Of a stretch of DNA of 39,065 bases, positions 23,664-31,935 are shown piece by piece; position 1 is the first letter of the stretch, and each line of letters opens with the position of its first letter. Source of the stretch: Flavobacteriales bacterium CG_4_9_14_3_um_filter_40_17 (GTDB lineage Bacteria; Bacteroidota; Bacteroidia; Flavobacteriales; Flavobacteriaceae); assembly GCA_002790195.1 (NCBI GenBank), contig PFUR01000064.1:37003-76067 (forward strand), in the 5' to 3' direction. Made by a program: the position numbers and the translations under genes. Below the pieces are notes generated by a model, which saw only the letters and a program-made list of their open reading frames with translations, searched no databases and was not told where the DNA came from.

Positions 23664-24230
23664 ATGAAAAAGTTATTGTTTGCCCTATTTACAAGTGTTT
23701 CTTTTGTTAGCGTTGCCCAAGAGAAACTTTCAACAACTACCGGACACATCAAGTTCTTTTCTACAACTGCTGCCGAAAACATCGAAGCCAACAACTATAA
23801 AGCTGTCAGCGCCATAACTCCTGAAACCGGTAAAGTCGTCTTTTCTGTCCCCATGCAAAGTTTTGAGTTTGAAAAAGCACTGATGCAAAAACATTTCAAC
23901 TCAGACAAATTTTTGGACACCAAACAGTTTCCAACTGCAAAATTTAAAGGTTCCATTCAAAACATCGAACGGTTAAATCTCACAAAAAGCGGTTCTTATG
24001 ACGCGGTCGTACTTGGTGACTTGACACTTCACGGCATCACAAAACCCATCAAGCAAAACCTTAAATTGAAAATAGAAAATGGTAAAGTTACCGGATACAG
24101 CAATTTTGACATTACTTTGGCTGATTACAATATTGTACTCCCAAGCGGTAAACCAACCGAGCATGTTGCCAAAACTGTAAACGTCACAGTTGATCTTAAT
24201 TTCAACAGCACGCTTACGGCTTCTAAATAA
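23664..24230 (+). CDS. YceI-family periplasmic lipid-binding-like protein
   Basis: A 188-residue protein with a signal peptide (MKKLLFALFTSVSFVSVAQ) and a YceI lipocalin-like beta-barrel: TTGHIKFFSTTAAENIEANNY, VVFSVPMQSFEFEKALMQKHFNSDKFLDTKQFPTAKFKG, DLTLHGITKPIKQNLKL and the closing VNVTVDLNFNSTL. YceI proteins bind polyisoprenoids or similar lipids in the periplasm. It stands between the receptor and an OB-fold protein, from which it is separated by 34 bp. The latter may be co-transcribed. Confidence 0.94.
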   Translation: MKKLLFALFTSVSFVSVAQEKLSTTTGHIKFFSTTAAENIEANNYKAVSAITPETGKVVFSVPMQSFEFEKALMQKHFNSDKFLDTKQFPTAKFKGSIQNIERLNLTKSGSYDAVVLGDLTLHGITKPIKQNLKLKIENGKVTGYSNFDITLADYNIVLPSGKPTEHVAKTVNVTVDLNFNSTLTASK

Positions 24231-24264
24231 TCATTACGGATACCACCAAAACCAAACTAATAAA

Positions 24265-24726
24265 ATGAAAAAGAAGGTTTTAATTGCCCTTGCACTAATT
24301 GCCCTTTCCGCCATCGGTTATGTTGCTTACCTGTGGTTTATGCCCCACCGGGACATACAAGCCACAAAAGCAGATGCCGAGGTCACCGCATCAACGCTTG
24401 TCGATGAGTTTTTGGCCGATGCAGGAGCAGCCAATGCAAAATACTTAGATGCAGAAGGAGAATCAAAAGTGTTGATTATTTCTGGTGAAGTAACCAAAAT
24501 AGACACAGACCAATTGGGTCAGAAAGTGCTTTTACTTAAAAGCAACCCTTCCGATAAGTTGGGCGTTTCTTGTACTTTCACCGCCGAAACCAACAATCAG
24601 GTGTCTGGTGTCAAGATTGGTGATCAAATAAAAATTAAAGGGGTCATTCGTTCAGGTGCCGAATATGATGAAGATTTGGATCTTATCATAAATGCCGTTG
24701 TCGAAAAAAGTTCGATAGCCAATTAA
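24265..24726 (+). CDS. OB-fold (tRNA_anti-like) membrane-anchored protein
   Basis: A 153-residue protein with an N-terminal membrane anchor (VLIALALIALSAIGYVAYLWF) and an OB-fold of the tRNA_anti-like type (VLIISGEVTKIDTD ... VSGVKIGDQIKIKGVIRSGAEYDEDLDLIINAVVE). Such proteins, often called OB-fold putative lipoproteins, are common in Bacteroidota; their ligand is unknown. ATG at 24265 is preferred over 24190, because it puts the anchor at the N-terminus and avoids overlap with the YceI gene. It follows YceI by 34 bp and is followed by a terminator. Confidence 0.78.
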   Translation: MKKKVLIALALIALSAIGYVAYLWFMPHRDIQATKADAEVTASTLVDEFLADAGAANAKYLDAEGESKVLIISGEVTKIDTDQLGQKVLLLKSNPSDKLGVSCTFTAETNNQVSGVKIGDQIKIKGVIRSGAEYDEDLDLIINAVVEKSSIAN

Positions 24727-24749
24727 AAACCATCATTATACTTTTCAAA

Positions 24750-24782
24750 GGGGCTGTCCGATTTGTTGGGCGGCCTTTTTTA
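24750..24782 (+). terminator. Rho-independent terminator behind the YceI/OB-fold unit
   Basis: GGCTGTCC (24752-24759) and GGGCGGCC (24768-24775) form an 8-bp stem with two G-U pairs and an 8-nt loop, followed by six T. It ends the plus-strand transcript 24 bp after the OB-fold gene stop. Confidence 0.85.
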
Positions 24783-24849
24783 TGCACCCGATTTATCCAG
24801 ATTCAAAATAAATTCAAAAAGCAGTATCTTAGTGGTTTAAACTTTTACC

Positions 24850-26640
24850 ATGAAAAACATCCAACCAGTCCTGCTGTTACTGTTCTTTTTTCAAACTGGA
24901 TTTGCCCAAGTTTCGACAGTATATTTTGTATCCTTCGAAAATGCATCTCACCACGAAGCCGCCATCCATGCAACTTTTAAAAACCTAAAAACCAAAGAAG
25001 TCGAATTTAGAATGAGCCGTTCCTCTCCGGGGCGCTATGCGCTTCACGAATTTGCCAAGAATGTCTATGCCGTGGGAGCAACCGACGGCAGAGGGAACCT
25101 CCTTAAAGTTGAAAGGAAAGATCCATATTCTTGGCGTGTAAACAACCACGATGGGACAATCAAGGTGAGCTATACTTTGTTTGCCAATCGCGGCGACGGC
25201 ACCTATGCACAAATCGATGAAACCCACGCCCATCTGAATATGCCCGCTGCATTTATGTATGTGCCCGAATTGATTGAACAGGAAATTGAAGTTACTTTCG
25301 ATGTGCGTGAAGATATGAACTGGAAAGTAGCAACCCAACTGAAACATCTACGAGGGAATACCTATTATGCCAAAGACCTACAATATTTTATGGACAGCCC
25401 GACAGAGATAAGCAACTACAAAAAGCGGTCGTTTATAGCCGAGTCGGACGGTGTTTCTCAAACTTTTAATTTTGTTTTACACGACGACAAAGCCTCAGAA
25501 ACCGAATTTGATGTCTATTTTGAAAAAATCAAAAAAATCGTCCTTCAAGAACAAGCCGTTTATGGTGAATTTCCAAAATACGATTACGGTGAATACACCT
25601 TTTTGGCCTGCTACATGCCCAATGTTTCCGGTGATGGCATGGAACACCGTAATTCAACTATCCTCACGGACAACCTGAGTTTGACCAATGGCGGAATCGA
25701 AGATAACATCGGCACTGTCGCACATGAATTTTTTCACGGTTGGAATGTCGAACGCATCCGCCCCAAAGCCTTAGAACCTTTTGATTTTACTCAAGCCAAT
25801 ATGAGCGGAGAATTGTGGTTTGCCGAAGGATTTACAAGTTATTATGATGATTTGACCTTGTGCCGGACTGGCATCATCAAACCCGAAGCATACATTGATG
25901 GATTGGCCGGAACGTTCAACTATGTTTGGGCTTCGCCGGGGCGATTGTTTTTCAATCCCATTGAAATGAGTTACCAAGCTCCCTTCGTAGATGCCGCCCG
26001 CTCGGTTGACGAAACCAACCGAGAAAACACCTTTATATCCTATTATGCCTACGGAAGCATGCTGGGTCTGGCTTTGGATTTGTCCCTGCGCGAACGCAAC
26101 CTGAATTTGGATGATTATATGAAATTGATGTGGAACAATTTCGGTAAAACAAACACCTACTATACGGTCGGAGATCTGCACCAAACCCTCAACCAATTCG
26201 CAGGAAAAGAATTTGGCAATCATTTCTTCAACAACTATATCTACAAAAGCGGCATGCCCGGTTTTGAAAAGCTTTTTGAAAATGTTGGTGTAGAGTTGGC
26301 AGCAATGGACAACTGGGTATCGCTTGGTGTTCTTACCCGTAATCATTTGATTATGAGTAATCCAATGATAAACACCACTGCCTATATTGCCGAGTTGCGA
26401 AAAGGAGACCGGATTATCAAAATTGCAGATGTCGTTTTAAATGATTCCATTACCCTGGATAAGGTACTTGAAAATTTCAAATCCGGAACCGAAGTTAAAA
26501 TCGTGTTTGAACGCTACGGGGAAACCAAAGAAAAAACTATCATTCTCAAGCCCGATATCAAATATAATTTGGCTTTAAAGAAAGAAATTGATGCCAGACA
26601 AAAAGAAAATAAAGCGGATTGGTTGAAGTTAAAAGAATAA
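24850..26640 (+). CDS. M61-family metallopeptidase with PDZ-like C-terminus
   Basis: A 596-residue exported peptidase: signal peptide (IQPVLLLLFFFQTGFAQ), an N-terminal beta-sandwich, then a catalytic domain with the zinc motif H292-E293-F-F-H296-x-W-N (TVAHEFFHGWNVERIRP) and the third ligand in LWFAEGFTSYY (E326). GDGMEHRNST just before is also typical of M61 (glycyl aminopeptidase-like). The C-terminal about 90 residues (IAELRKGDRIIKIADVVLNDS) resemble a PDZ domain. M61 enzymes prefer small N-terminal residues such as Gly or Ala. It is convergent with pyrF, with only 17 bp between the stop codons. Confidence 0.93.
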   Translation: MKNIQPVLLLLFFFQTGFAQVSTVYFVSFENASHHEAAIHATFKNLKTKEVEFRMSRSSPGRYALHEFAKNVYAVGATDGRGNLLKVERKDPYSWRVNNHDGTIKVSYTLFANRGDGTYAQIDETHAHLNMPAAFMYVPELIEQEIEVTFDVREDMNWKVATQLKHLRGNTYYAKDLQYFMDSPTEISNYKKRSFIAESDGVSQTFNFVLHDDKASETEFDVYFEKIKKIVLQEQAVYGEFPKYDYGEYTFLACYMPNVSGDGMEHRNSTILTDNLSLTNGGIEDNIGTVAHEFFHGWNVERIRPKALEPFDFTQANMSGELWFAEGFTSYYDDLTLCRTGIIKPEAYIDGLAGTFNYVWASPGRLFFNPIEMSYQAPFVDAARSVDETNRENTFISYYAYGSMLGLALDLSLRERNLNLDDYMKLMWNNFGKTNTYYTVGDLHQTLNQFAGKEFGNHFFNNYIYKSGMPGFEKLFENVGVELAAMDNWVSLGVLTRNHLIMSNPMINTTAYIAELRKGDRIIKIADVVLNDSITLDKVLENFKSGTEVKIVFERYGETKEKTIILKPDIKYNLALKKEIDARQKENKADWLKLKE

Positions 26641-26657
26641 GAATGTAGAACAATTTT

Positions 26658-27476
26658 TTAAGGACAAAATTTTTCAAGATAAGAAGCCATCTCGGACTGA
26701 ATTTTTTGTGCCTCTTCCGCCGCTTTCCCGGCAAAATCTTTTCCCCCTGATTGATAAATAATCCCGCGGGAGGAATTGACCAACAAGCCGATGTTTTTAT
26801 TCATGCCAAAGCGGCAAACGTCTTCCAAACTTCCGCCTTGCGCCCCAACGCCCGGTATCAGCAAGAAGCTGTCCGGAATCAGCTTTCTAATTTTTTTGAG
26901 ATGGGCTGTTTGTGTAGCACCAACTACATACATCATATTTTCTGCATTTTTCCATTTTTTGGAAGTCTCAATTACTTTTTCAAACAAGTTGTCTCCCTTA
27001 TCTAATTGGAAATCACGCGCGCCATCGTTGGAAGTAAGCGCCAACAAAATGGTGTGCTTCCCTTCAAATTCCAAAAATGGTTCTACCGAATCTTTACCCA
27101 TGTAAGGCGCAACAGTAACCGAATCAAAATCCAACAAGTCAAAAAAAGTTTTGGCATACATACGTGAGGTATTGCCGATATCTCCTCTTTTGGCATCGGC
27201 GATAGTAAAATGATTCGGGTAATTTGTATTGAGGTAGCCAATCGTTTTTTCGAGGCTTACCCAACCTTTGGTTCCCAAAACTTCGTAAAAAGCTAAGTTA
27301 GGTTTAAAAGCAACCGAATAGGGGGCAGTCGCATCAATAATTGTTTTGTTGAATGCGAAAACCGGATCGGATTCTGTTAGCAGGTGTTTGGGTAATTTAT
27401 CTAAATCGGGATCAAGGCCGACGCACAAAAATGTTTTTTTGGCTAAAATTTGTCCGGTCAAAAAAGCAAGTGTCAT
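26658..27476 (-). CDS. pyrF: Orotidine 5'-phosphate decarboxylase
   Basis: A 272-residue enzyme (type 2 subfamily) that makes UMP. The opening [14 protein letters not shown], the active-site segment [51 protein letters not shown] and [16 protein letters not shown] are all present. It lies 37 bp downstream of prfA on the same strand, an arrangement I know from other Flavobacteriia. ATG at 27476 is clear and length is normal. Confidence 0.97.
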   Translation of the reverse strand: MTLAFLTGQILAKKTFLCVGLDPDLDKLPKHLLTESDPVFAFNKTIIDATAPYSVAFKPNLAFYEVLGTKGWVSLEKTIGYLNTNYPNHFTIADAKRGDIGNTSRMYAKTFFDLLDFDSVTVAPYMGKDSVEPFLEFEGKHTILLALTSNDGARDFQLDKGDNLFEKVIETSKKWKNAENMMYVVGATQTAHLKKIRKLIPDSFLLIPGVGAQGGSLEDVCRFGMNKNIGLLVNSSRGIIYQSGGKDFAGKAAEEAQKIQSEMASYLEKFCP

Positions 27477-27513
27477 GTGACTGATTGTAAAGATTAAATA
27501 CCTCCTTTTTTAT

Positions 27514-28593
27514 TTAAAAAACTTCTCCTGATTCCTTGAGCTTTTCAGTGTTGTTGACCAATTGAAGTTCGTCAATGATTTTCTGAATGTCGCCGCCGTT
27601 CACGATGTTGTCCAAATCATATAAGGTTAGCCCAATCCGATGATCGGTGACTCTTCCTTGGGAATAATTGTAGGTACGTATTTTCGCCGAACGGTCGCCG
27701 CTGGAAACCATTGAATTGCGTCGTGCGGCATCGGCTTCGTTTTTCTTGGCCAATTCCATTTCATACAATCTGGAACGAAGTACCTGCAAGGCTTTGTCCT
27801 TGTTTTTGTGTTGTGATTTTTGATCCTGGCATTGTGCCACCAAGCCGGTAGGAATGTGCGTCAACCGGACGGCCGATTTGGTCGTGTTGACCGATTGTCC
27901 GCCGGGGCCGGAAGAACAAAAATAATCGATGCGGAGATCGTTCATGTCGATGTCCACATCAAACTCTTCTGCTTCCGGAAGCACCATCACCGTGGCAGCA
28001 GAAGTGTGGACACGGCCTTGCGTTTCGGTTTGCGGTACGCGCTGTACGCGGTGCACTCCGGCTTCAAACTTCAAGGCGCCATACACGTCTTCACCTGTAA
28101 TCTCGAATATAATTTCTTTGAAACCGCCAGCTGTACCCTCGTTCAAATCCATCACCTGTGTTTTCCAACATTTTGACTCGCAATATTTTGTGTACATTCT
28201 ATACAAATCTCCGGCAAAAATACTCGCTTCGTCACCACCCGTTCCGGCACGGATTTCCATCATGGCATTTTTGGAATCTTCGGGGTCTTTCGGAATCAAC
28301 ATAAAGCGAATTTCTTCTTCCAAAAGCTTGATTTTTTCTTTGCTTTCTTCCAACTCCATTTTAGCCATTTCTACCATTTCGGTATCTGATCCGTCCGCGA
28401 TAATTTCTTCGGCTTCTTTGATATTGTTGGTTAAACGGACGTATTCCTCTCTTTTATCAACTATTTTCTTGAGTTCTTTGTAATCCCGATTCAATTCGAT
28501 GTACCTTTTTTGATCAGCAATAATATTCGGCTGAATAATCAAATCGGATATCTCGTCAAAACGTTGTTTTATACTGTTTAATCTACTTAACAT
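27514..28593 (-). CDS. prfA: Peptide chain release factor 1
   Basis: A 359-residue class I release factor that ends translation at UAA and UAG. The catalytic GGQ is in [20 protein letters not shown]. The PxT-type stop-codon recognition segment appears as [20 protein letters not shown], where PQT replaces the usual PAT form and may be lineage typical. [20 protein letters not shown] precedes the decoding region. The gene is first of a prfA-pyrF pair, and a -7 box precedes it. Confidence 0.97.
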   Translation of the reverse strand: MLSRLNSIKQRFDEISDLIIQPNIIADQKRYIELNRDYKELKKIVDKREEYVRLTNNIKEAEEIIADGSDTEMVEMAKMELEESKEKIKLLEEEIRFMLIPKDPEDSKNAMMEIRAGTGGDEASIFAGDLYRMYTKYCESKCWKTQVMDLNEGTAGGFKEIIFEITGEDVYGALKFEAGVHRVQRVPQTETQGRVHTSAATVMVLPEAEEFDVDIDMNDLRIDYFCSSGPGGQSVNTTKSAVRLTHIPTGLVAQCQDQKSQHKNKDKALQVLRSRLYEMELAKKNEADAARRNSMVSSGDRSAKIRTYNYSQGRVTDHRIGLTLYDLDNIVNGGDIQKIIDELQLVNNTEKLKESGEVF

Positions 28594-28611
28594 ATTGGTT
28601 TCTTAGGTTTG

Positions 28612-28619
28612 CAAAATTA
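28612..28619 (-). promoter_or_regulatory. Bacteroidota -7 box in front of prfA
   Basis: On the minus strand TAATTTTG matches TAnnTTTG exactly and lies 18 bp upstream of the prfA ATG. A clear TTG at -33 is not found (CTGATTT at that position), so the promoter is of moderate confidence. Confidence 0.5.
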
Positions 28620-28807
28620 CAATATTTATGTTTAAAAAATCAGTCGTTCTCGGCGTTTAAAAATAGTATTTTGCGTAGGCAATAACGCTTGTAGTGGTGG
28701 GTTTTATCCGTAAATAATCTTTTCAGAAATCTATAGTATTAAAACCGGCAAGTAGATTTTTATAAAGGGAGGAGAGGTTTTCATGTACTTTTAAACTCAC
28801 AAAATTG

Positions 28808-29467
28808 CTAAAATCTGTTTTTGGGTGTGGCAATGTGACGGGTATTTCGCAATGATATTTCCGGAATTTTATACTTTAGTATTAATTTATCATTCTGCAT
28901 GGCCAAACCTTTGTTAATCAACCAATCTGTTTCGTTTCCATTTGAAATGATTATTGGCATACGTTTTTTTGTGTTGTGAATTTTACGCATTAGTTCATTG
29001 GCTTCTGTTGTTAAGACAGTGTAGGTATAAACCGGTTCGTCTTTTGATTTGCCAAGCCATTCACTCCACAGCCCTGCAAAAGCAAAGGGTACATCATTTG
29101 GCAAATGCAGTAGGTATTTTTGCTTTCGTTTTCCTTTTTCGTCGAGCCATTGCCATTCAAAAAAACCGTCAGCAAGTATCAGACATTTGTTGTTTACTGA
29201 GTCTCTGAAAGAGGCTTTTTCGTTTATAGTTTCAATTTGTGCGTTCAGCGTATTCTCTTTAATGCGTCCATCTTTTGCCCAATTGGGAATTAATCCCCAA
29301 TTAAAAAGTTGAATAATTTCTGGGTCGTTATTGGTGATAACGGGTGTTTTTGGGTATTGAAATCCTTTGTGAATTTGAGGAGAATAGCATTCTGTACTTT
29401 CAAATTTTGCTTTGAAACGGTTTTCCAATTCCTGGGCTGACGTTGATTGTTTAGAATGAAAGCACAT
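28808..29467 (-). CDS. yedK: SRAP/HMCES-type abasic-site DNA crosslinking protein (YedK-like)
   Basis: A 219-residue SOS-response-associated protein. The start is set at ATG 29467, because it places the catalytic cysteine as Cys2 (MCFHSKQ), required after Met removal to form the thiazolidine crosslink with abasic sites. Conserved pieces: LNAQIETINEKASFRD, CLILADGFFEWQW (catalytic Glu region) and MRKIHNTKKRMPIIIS (catalytic His). It shields abasic sites in single-stranded DNA. Its start overlaps the stop of umuC by one base (TAATG), so it is translationally coupled, as the last gene of umuD-umuC-yedK. A longer reading frame upstream of this ATG is antisense-free but lies inside umuC and is not the start. 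Confidence 0.95.
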   Translation of the reverse strand: MCFHSKQSTSAQELENRFKAKFESTECYSPQIHKGFQYPKTPVITNNDPEIIQLFNWGLIPNWAKDGRIKENTLNAQIETINEKASFRDSVNNKCLILADGFFEWQWLDEKGKRKQKYLLHLPNDVPFAFAGLWSEWLGKSKDEPVYTYTVLTTEANELMRKIHNTKKRMPIIISNGNETDWLINKGLAMQNDKLILKYKIPEISLRNTRHIATPKNRF

Positions 29468-30726
29468 TATACATAGATGGTTATGATGTCTGCCAGATGT
29501 GTTGTGTAACGAGGTGACAATTTTTCCTGTTTCATCTTCCAAACTCGCTTTGTGTCTTGTGAAGCAAGGCGGATTTTCTGCTGTCCGTAAAGCAAATTCA
29601 TTTTATCGATAGCTTTCATCAACGGCCTATGGCGTTCGTCTGCGTTTTCGAAAAGGTTTTGTTGTAGAATAGTTTCGGGGATTAATCCCTGCACGATAAC
29701 CCCTGCTCTTTTGTAATAAAAACCTTGCTTGAAAATTTTCGTTAATGCTTGCGTGGCAAAATTTGCCAATTCAATACTCGAATTTGTTGGAAACGGAAGA
29801 TTTATTACAATGTTTATGTTGTATTGCGGTAAATCTTTTCTGTACCTATTGGTATGAATAAATACCATCAACGAATTGCAACACGATTGTTGCTTGCGCA
29901 ATTTTTCGGCACAGGACACGGCAAATGTTGCTATTCGCTCTCGCAATTGATCATACGTAGTGTAATTGGTTTCAAACGAACGGGTAGTGGCAATGTTTTT
30001 TTTGGATTGTATTTCTTCAAGGCCAAGCGTTGGGATACCCTGTAAATTGTGTTTTAATCGCAAGCCTACAACGGTTAAATGCTGCCTTACCCAATTGTCT
30101 TCAAGTTGGGTAAAGTCAAAAGCGGTTTTTACACCAATCGTATTTAAGCGTTTGCTGTGTTGCCTTCCAATGCCCCAGACATCTTCTATTTTCAACCATT
30201 TCAAAGCCTTGATGCGTTTTTCTTCGTTATCAATGATGTATGCACTTTTTGTTTCTTTCGGAAATTTTTTAGCAATCCGGTTGGCTACTTTCGACAATGC
30301 TTTTGTGGGGGCAATGCCAATACTGATGGGTATTCCTGTCCATTTGGTCACTTTATACCGCATTTCTTCTGCATAATCTTGAAGGTTGAAAAAATCAAAC
30401 CCTTTGAGCTTTAAAAATGCTTCATCAATACTATAGATTTCCATATCGGGGCTGTAATCTGAAAGAATAGACATCACCCGATTGCTCATATCACCATAAA
30501 GGGCAAAGTTTGCGGAAAATACCTGCACATGATGTTGCTTAAATTTTTGCTCGTATTCAAAAGCCGGTGCGCCCATCGGAATACCGGCTGCCTTTGCTTC
30601 GTTGCTTCGCGCAATCACGCAGCCATCGTTGTTTGATAAGACAACAACAGCTTTCCCGTTTAAATCCGGACGGAAAACCCTTTCGCAGGAGGCGTAGAAA
30701 TTATTGCAGTCAATTAAAGCAAACAT
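29467..30726 (-). CDS. umuC: Y-family DNA polymerase, UmuC type
   Basis: A 419-residue translesion polymerase catalytic subunit (DNA polymerase V type). Catalytic acidic residues match UmuC: D6 in MFALIDCNNFYASCERVF and D101/E102 in YSIDEAF. SNNDGCVIARSNEAKAAGIPMG and the helix-hairpin-helix segment KIEDVWGIGRQHSKRL also fit. Bypasses damaged bases during SOS mutagenesis when joined with processed UmuD. The start directly follows the umuD stop (TAA then ATG) and its end overlaps the next gene by one base. Confidence 0.97.
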   Translation of the reverse strand: MFALIDCNNFYASCERVFRPDLNGKAVVVLSNNDGCVIARSNEAKAAGIPMGAPAFEYEQKFKQHHVQVFSANFALYGDMSNRVMSILSDYSPDMEIYSIDEAFLKLKGFDFFNLQDYAEEMRYKVTKWTGIPISIGIAPTKALSKVANRIAKKFPKETKSAYIIDNEEKRIKALKWLKIEDVWGIGRQHSKRLNTIGVKTAFDFTQLEDNWVRQHLTVVGLRLKHNLQGIPTLGLEEIQSKKNIATTRSFETNYTTYDQLRERIATFAVSCAEKLRKQQSCCNSLMVFIHTNRYRKDLPQYNINIVINLPFPTNSSIELANFATQALTKIFKQGFYYKRAGVIVQGLIPETILQQNLFENADERHRPLMKAIDKMNLLYGQQKIRLASQDTKRVWKMKQEKLSPRYTTHLADIITIYV

Positions 30727-31176
30727 TTATACATCTTTGATAACGTGTGTGACTATACCCCAAATCATAAAATTACTATCTGCGGTAACCTTTATCGGTG
30801 CGTAATCCTCGTTCTCGGGAACTAATAAAATTTCGTTTTTAGAAATTTTGATTCGTTTCAGCGTAAATTCTCCATCGATATAACAAACGGCAATTTTGCC
30901 ATTGGTGGGTTCGATGCTTTTATCGATGACCAACAAGTCGCCATTGTCAATTCCGGCATTTTTCATTGAAACCCCCTTGACTCTTCCGTAAAATGTAGAA
31001 GATGGATGTTTTACCAAATGCTTGTTTAAGTCAATACTTAAGTCCACAAAATCCATTGCAGGGGAAGGGAATCCTGCCGAAATCCCTTCGGTTATGATGG
31101 GCAACACAAGTTCGGTGCCTGTCAGGGCGGAATATAGATCAATTGTAGGGCTGCTATGCAGTTTCAATGGTTTCAC
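30727..31176 (-). CDS. umuD: UmuD-like LexA-family autoprotease
   Basis: A 149-residue S24 peptidase that regulates UmuC by self-cleavage. It follows E. coli UmuD closely: GFPSPAMDFVDLSIDLNKHLVKHPSS, the nucleophile Ser70 in GRVKGVSMKNAGI, and Lys107 in GEFTLKRIKI. The scissile bond would be Ala34-Gly35, where E. coli has Cys-Gly. The start is GTG at 31176 and no DNA-binding domain is present, so it is UmuD rather than LexA. It is the first gene of the umuD-umuC-yedK unit. Confidence 0.95.
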   Translation of the reverse strand: MKPLKLHSSPTIDLYSALTGTELVLPIITEGISAGFPSPAMDFVDLSIDLNKHLVKHPSSTFYGRVKGVSMKNAGIDNGDLLVIDKSIEPTNGKIAVCYIDGEFTLKRIKISKNEILLVPENEDYAPIKVTADSNFMIWGIVTHVIKDV

Positions 31177-31208
31177 GAAGGCTTCTTAGATTTACTGTTG
31201 TCAGGGTT

Positions 31209-31238
31209 TAAAATTACCTTTTTTTTCTCGATATCAAG
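31209..31238 (-). promoter_or_regulatory. Candidate umuD promoter with overlapping palindrome
   Basis: Reading the minus strand, a TTG (31237-31235) and a TAATTTTA box (31216-31209) are 18 bp apart, close to the Bacteroidota TTG-N19-TAnnTTTG layout. The imperfect palindrome CTCGATATCAAG (31227-31238; 10 of 12 symmetric) overlaps the TTG. A repressor bound there would block the promoter, as expected for damage control, but no SOS box is known to me for this group. Confidence 0.45.
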
Positions 31239-31277
31239 TGCCTATTTTTAATATTTTGGCGAGGTTTAAATGACAAA

Positions 31278-31300
31278 AACCTTCTCTTTTCGAGAAGGTT
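31278..31300 (-). terminator. Hairpin terminator behind tRNA-Thr
   Basis: Perfect 9-bp arms AACCTTCTC and GAGAAGGTT enclose a 5-nt loop. On the minus strand a short T-run follows, so it should end the tRNA-Thr transcript before umuD. It also lies in the right place to be a boundary between the two units. Confidence 0.7.
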
Positions 31301-31314
31301 TGTCGTTTTATATG

Positions 31315-31388
31315 AGCCGGCAGAGGGATTCGAACCCACGACCCCGAGATTACAAATCACGTGCTCTGGCCAACTGAGCTATGCCGGC
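31315..31388 (-). tRNA. tRNA-Thr (anticodon UGU)
   Basis: On the minus strand the sequence starts GCCGGCATAGCTCAGTTGG, folds into a perfect 7-bp acceptor stem (GCCGGCA/TGCCGGC), D arm GCTC/GAGC, an anticodon loop TTTGTAA with TGT, and a T loop with GTTCGAATC. The 3' CCA is not fully encoded (TCA follows the stem). One T-T mismatch occurs in each of the anticodon and T stems. It has a consensus promoter upstream and a hairpin terminator downstream. Confidence 0.95.
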
Positions 31389-31399
31389 TTAAGGCGGTG

Positions 31400-31429
31400 C
31401 AAAGATAAAATCGAAATTATTTTTTGCAA
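31400..31429 (-). promoter_or_regulatory. Consensus Bacteroidota promoter of tRNA-Thr
   Basis: TTG (31429-31427) and TATCTTTG (31407-31400) are separated by exactly 19 bp on the minus strand, which matches the TTG-N19-TAnnTTTG consensus described for the Bacteroidota primary sigma factor. It lies 11 bp upstream of the tRNA 5' end. It is the best promoter in the window and supports the phylum assignment. Confidence 0.8.
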
Positions 31430-31452
31430 GACTTTTTTAAAAAAAATAAAAA

Positions 31453-31722
31453 TTAGGAAAGTTTGTTGATTTTTTCAACCAAATCAATCGCAACAGACTC
31501 TAAATCTTTGCGGACGGCTGTAAAATGAGCCCTTTTGTTTTCGATATTTTTCTGATTTACTTTGTCGATTAAGGTATCGAAATGGTTGATTGCCTCGTCA
31601 ACGATGGCTTCCACTTTTTCTGATTTTACTTCAGCGCGGGCAATTTGAACCAAGTAGGCCGATTCGATTAAATCCCCCAATACATTATTGATGTTTCTTT
31701 TTAAACTTCTAACACTTGACAT
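31453..31722 (-). CDS. Small all-helical protein of unknown function
   Basis: An 89-residue protein predicted to be almost wholly alpha-helical (MSSVRSLKRNINNVLGDLIESAYLVQ..., then AINHFDTLIDKVNQKN). No signal peptide, cysteine or catalytic motif. It looks like a conserved short flavobacterial protein next to aminotransferase genes, but I cannot name a family. It has its own -7 box 15 bp upstream and is divergent from the aminotransferase gene. Confidence 0.7.
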   Translation of the reverse strand: MSSVRSLKRNINNVLGDLIESAYLVQIARAEVKSEKVEAIVDEAINHFDTLIDKVNQKNIENKRAHFTAVRKDLESVAIDLVEKINKLS

Positions 31723-31736
31723 ACCATAAATTTTTG

Positions 31737-31744
31737 CAAAAGTA
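31737..31744 (-). promoter_or_regulatory. Bacteroidota -7 box for the small helical protein
   Basis: Minus strand TACTTTTG fits TAnnTTTG exactly, 14 bp upstream of the ATG at 31722. No TTG at the ideal -33 distance. Confidence 0.45.
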
Positions 31745-31903
31745 ATCTAAATATCCTGTGCTTGTTAGGAAATCTAAAAAAAAAGTGGAACACCTCGTTT
31801 AAAGACTCTAGTGTGATGAAAATATTACAGTCGATATTTCGCGTACAATCGATAGCTGGCTCTTTTTAACACTTTCTCATTTCTACACATTCAAAATTTA
31901 AAA

Positions 31904-31911
31904 TATTTTTG
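31904..31911 (+). promoter_or_regulatory. Bacteroidota -7 box for the aminotransferase-murB unit
   Basis: TATTTTTG followed by CACC matches the TAnnTTTG box and the sequence usually seen at the start site. It lies 24 bp upstream of the ATG at 31936. No clear -33 TTG. Confidence 0.5.
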
Positions 31912-31935
31912 CACCTTTGTGATAAACATCAGAGC

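Noticed and set aside
25771-26346. 191-codon minus-strand frame within the M61 peptidase
   Set aside because: Overlaps conserved catalytic-domain codons of the peptidase, and no family or start context supports it.
27929-28483. 184-codon plus-strand frame within prfA
   Set aside because: Serine-rich antisense shadow of the conserved RF1 domain region.
29468-29542. 25-codon upstream extension of the SRAP gene
   Set aside because: The catalytic cysteine must be residue 2, which holds only for the ATG at 29467; the extension lies inside umuC.
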